DNA of 64,000 nt from positions 1,178,001-1,242,000 of the forward strand of contig NZ_CP013377.1 of NCBI RefSeq assembly GCF_001718415.1. Direction: 5' to 3'. The notes below the pieces were generated by a model. The model searched no databases. It had not been told where the DNA came from and saw only the letters and a list, made by a program, of their open reading frames with translations. Source of the stretch: Burkholderia pseudomultivorans (GTDB lineage Bacteria > Pseudomonadota > Gammaproteobacteria > Burkholderiales > Burkholderiaceae). Each line of letters starts with the position of its first letter. Position 1 is the first letter of the stretch. Of the stretch, positions 61,589-64,000 are shown piece by piece. Both the position numbers and the translations under genes were made by a program.

Positions 61589-62431
61589 ATGTCCGGTCAG
61601 TCTTCGCTTCGACGTTTCATCCGCGGCGCGCTCGTGCCGCTGGCTTGTGCATGCTCGCTCGCGTCTGCTGCGCCGTTGCAGACGGTGAAGCCGGGCACGC
61701 TGCTGATCGGCTCCGATCTCACCTATCCGCCCTATGCGTATCTCGACGGCGGCAAGCCGGCCGGCTTCGACGCCGAGTTCTCGCGCATGCTGGCGAGCCA
61801 CCTGAAGCTCGACCCGGTGTTTCTCGACACGCGCTTCCCCGACCTGATCCTCGGGATGAAGGCGCGCCGCTTCGACGTCGTCGCCTCGGCGCTGTATGTG
61901 ACGCCCGACCGCGTGAAGCAGGTCGACTTCGTGCCGTACCTGAAGACGGGCGCGTCGCTGCTGGTCGCGAAGGGCAGCGCGTATTGGCCGAAAGCGCCGC
62001 AGGACCTGTGCGGCAAGCGGGTCGGCACGATCAAGGGCGCATCGTGGACGCCGAAGCTGCGCGCGGTGTCGGACGGCGCGTGCAAGGCGGCCGGGCGCGG
62101 CGAAATCGCGATCCTCGAGTTCCCGACCTCGCCGGAAGCGACGTCCGCACTGATGTCGAAGGCGGTCGACGTGCAGATCGAGGACGCGGCCGTCGCGCAG
62201 GGCATTCCGAAGCAGACGAACGGACGCATCGAGCTCAGCTCGACCGCGCTGCTGTATCCGATCGTGATCGGGCTGGGCGTGACCAAGGGCGATGGCGGAT
62301 TGCAGCACGCGCTGGAAGGCGCGCTCGACGATGCGAAGCGCAGCGGCGAGTACGGCAGCCTCGTGAAGAAATACGGATTGCAGGAACCGACGCAGGCCGA
62401 CGTCGCGACAGCACTCGGTACTGCGAAGTAA
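61589..62431 (+). CDS. amino-acid ABC transporter substrate-binding protein
   Basis: 280 residues with a signal peptide (cleavage near ASA-A, residue 26). Family 3 solute-binding protein: TLLIGSDLTYPPYAYLDGGK and PAGFDAEFSRMLASHLKLDP, then VVASALYVTPDRVKQVDFVP. It lacks obvious specificity markers; polar amino acids or related amines are plausible. ATG 61589 with CAGGAG upstream was chosen because the signal peptide starts there. It is followed 93 bp later by a fused permease/ATPase, forming a complete importer. Confidence 0.92.
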   Translation: MSGQSSLRRFIRGALVPLACACSLASAAPLQTVKPGTLLIGSDLTYPPYAYLDGGKPAGFDAEFSRMLASHLKLDPVFLDTRFPDLILGMKARRFDVVASALYVTPDRVKQVDFVPYLKTGASLLVAKGSAYWPKAPQDLCGKRVGTIKGASWTPKLRAVSDGACKAAGRGEIAILEFPTSPEATSALMSKAVDVQIEDAAVAQGIPKQTNGRIELSSTALLYPIVIGLGVTKGDGGLQHALEGALDDAKRSGEYGSLVKKYGLQEPTQADVATALGTAK

Positions 62432-62524
62432 TCGCGACGACGTGACGACTGCACCGCGCCGATGCGCGGGTTAGCCCGATGCGCGCCGCGCGGCCGCTTC
62501 ATCATTCCGGTTGAGGAGTCTTCG

Positions 62525-64000
62525 ATGCAGTTCGACTGGCACTACGCGTTGCAGCTGTTGTGGGACAAGGATTTCTGGCGCGCCTGCGTCGTCGTGGTCA
62601 AGCTCAGCGTGTCCGCGTGGCTGCTTGGCGTGCTGCTCGGCTTTCCGGTCGCGCTGGCGAGGCAGTCGCATCACGCGGCGCTGAAACGGGTCGCGGCCGT
62701 GTACATCTGGTTCTTTCGCAGCCTGCCGCTGCTCGTGCTGCTCGTGTTCATCTACAACCTGCCGCAGGTGTTTCCGGCGACCAGCGCGGTGCTGTCCGAC
62801 CCGTTCACGGCCGGCCTGATCGCGATGGTACTGAGCGAGACCGCGTATTTCGCGGAGATCCATCGCGGCGGGATCCTGTCGGTGCCGCGCGGTCAGCTCG
62901 AGGCCGGCCGCGCGCTCGGCATCCGCTTCACCGGGATCCAGCGGATGATCGTGATGCCGCAGGCGATCCGCATCGCGCTGCCGGCGCTCGCGAACGAGTT
63001 CATCACGATCGTGAAGCTGACCTCGCTGGTGTCGGTGATCTCGCTCGCCGAGATCCTGCTCGTCGGACAGCGGCTGTACACGCAGAATTTCCTCGTGTTC
63101 GAAACGATGCTGGCCGTCGCGTTCTATTACGTGCTGATCGTCACGGTGTTCAGCCGCCTGCTCGCCTATCTCGAACGGCATCTCGACGTCAGCCGCCGCA
63201 CGCCGGCGCAGGCCGGGCCCGCGAGCGTCACGCTGCCGCAGTCGGCGCCGGCTGTCGCGCCGCGCCCGCGCGCGAACGCCGAGTTCGCACTGCGGATCAA
63301 GGGCGTGCAGCAGCGCTACGGCCGTCACGAAGTGCTGAAGGACATCCATCTCGACGTCGCGCCCGGCCAGGTCGTGTCGATCATCGGCCCGTCGGGTTCG
63401 GGCAAGACCTCGCTGATCCGCACCATCAACGGGCTCGCGCCGGTGAACGCGGGCGAGATCGACCTGTACGGCGCGCCGTTCATTCGCGCGGCGGGCTCGC
63501 ATCCGCCGCGCGTGCCGCACGATCGCATTCTCGACATCGGCATGGTGTTCCAGAGCTTCAACCTGTTCCCGCATCGCACCGCGCTGCAGAACGTGATGAT
63601 GGCGCCGTGCTATCACCGGCAGGCCGATACCGACGCGATCCGGCTGCAGGCGCTGGCGCTGCTGTCGAAGGTCGGAATGCTCGAGCATGCGAACAAGTAT
63701 CCGCATCAGTTGTCGGGCGGCCAGCAGCAGCGCGTCGCGATCGCGCGTGCGCTGGCCACGCGGCCGTCGATCATGCTGTTCGACGAACCGACGTCGGCGC
63801 TGGATCCGGAGCTCGTCGGCGAAGTGCTGAAGGTGGTCGAGACGTTGGCGAAGGAGGGCATGACGATGATCATCGTCACGCACGAGATGAACTTCGCGTT
63901 CAAGGTGTCGGACCGGATCGTCTTCATGGAAAACGGCCGGATCCTCTACGACGTGCCGCCCGAGCGGATTCGCGGCAGCGCCGACGCGCGCGTGAAGGAT
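62525..64000 (+). CDS. fused amino-acid ABC permease and ATP-binding protein (runs off window)
   Basis: One continuous frame of at least 492 codons with a GAGGAG ribosome site. Residues 1-225 form a HisMQ/GlnP-type permease (five hydrophobic segments; EAA loop [20 protein letters not shown]). After a Pro/Ala-rich linker (about 226-258) an ABC ATPase follows: Walker A GPSGSGKT (288-295), the Q-loop [17 protein letters not shown], signature LSGGQQQR and Walker [12 protein letters not shown], then the H-loop VTHEM. I checked the reading frame through the linker and it has no stop or shift. The C-terminus lies beyond 64000. It works with the binding protein directly upstream. Confidence 0.93.
   Translation, partial: MQFDWHYALQLLWDKDFWRACVVVVKLSVSAWLLGVLLGFPVALARQSHHAALKRVAAVYIWFFRSLPLLVLLVFIYNLPQVFPATSAVLSDPFTAGLIAMVLSETAYFAEIHRGGILSVPRGQLEAGRALGIRFTGIQRMIVMPQAIRIALPALANEFITIVKLTSLVSVISLAEILLVGQRLYTQNFLVFETMLAVAFYYVLIVTVFSRLLAYLERHLDVSRRTPAQAGPASVTLPQSAPAVAPRPRANAEFALRIKGVQQRYGRHEVLKDIHLDVAPGQVVSIIGPSGSGKTSLIRTINGLAPVNAGEIDLYGAPFIRAAGSHPPRVPHDRILDIGMVFQSFNLFPHRTALQNVMMAPCYHRQADTDAIRLQALALLSKVGMLEHANKYPHQLSGGQQQRVAIARALATRPSIMLFDEPTSALDPELVGEVLKVVETLAKEGMTMIIVTHEMNFAFKVSDRIVFMENGRILYDVPPERIRGSADARVKD

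Noticed and set aside
1..64000. CRISPR arrays, tRNA/rRNA genes, insertion sequences, prophage or conjugative modules
   Set aside because: No spaced direct repeats, cloverleaf-like segments, transposase or phage/conjugation proteins were seen on either strand.

Overview
The window is high-GC, densely packed beta-proteobacterial DNA. Its gene content and style (six LysR regulators, OmpC-type porin, a PenA-like beta-lactamase fold, OpgC-like protein, FUSC, YdeP/FdhF-like oxidoreductase, many ABC importers) point to Burkholderia, most likely the cepacia complex and a secondary replicon. This assignment is inference from protein families; no rRNA, tRNA, origin, IS element, prophage or CRISPR array was seen.

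Layout. 0-10.3 kb: catabolic and envelope genes: an SDR dehydrogenase, a LysR regulator divergent from a flavin monooxygenase, a secreted esterase with an OpgC-like membrane protein, a porin, LysR/aldo-keto reductase, and a TauE/SafE exporter. 10.3-16.7 kb: a large secreted lipoprotein with a perfect LacI-type operator upstream, a lower-GC APH-fold kinase, small-molecule enzymes, and a 36-residue membrane peptide. 16.9-20.9 kb: cell-wall genes, namely an NlpD-like LysM/LytM lipoprotein and a PenA-type class A beta-lactamase homologue that has lost its catalytic serine. 21-27.9 kb: a seven-gene operon (RpiR regulator, VanX/DdpX dipeptidase, DdpABCDF-type ABC importer) for uptake and hydrolysis of D-Ala-D-Ala-like dipeptides.

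28-34.4 kb: a HipBA toxin-antitoxin pair behind a long inverted repeat, a Mn-dependent oxalate decarboxylase followed by an NRAMP Mn transporter, and a second, closely related copy of the dipeptide-binding protein. 34.5-50.9 kb: small secreted proteins, two DHA2-type drug exporters, FUSC, bestrophin, a YdeP-type molybdoenzyme divergent from a MocR regulator, a MscS channel and a SulP transporter. 50.9-54.8 kb: a MarR/isochorismatase-fold/MFS operon with a 28-bp perfect palindrome, a D,D-endopeptidase, and regulators. 54.8-58.1 kb: an MgtA magnesium ATPase preceded by a proline-containing leader ORF and a hairpin-rich leader. 58.3-64 kb: a subtilisin lipoprotein and two amino-acid-binding proteins, the second followed by a permease fused to its ATPase that runs off the window.

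Recurring themes are peptidoglycan metabolism (NlpD-like factor, beta-lactamase fold, Ddp operon, PbpG), metal homeostasis (MntH, MgtA) and autoregulated efflux. The strongest candidates for something new are the beta-lactamase pseudoenzyme, the MgtA leader ORF with its structured RNA, the OxdC-MntH pairing, and the orphan LacI-type operator.
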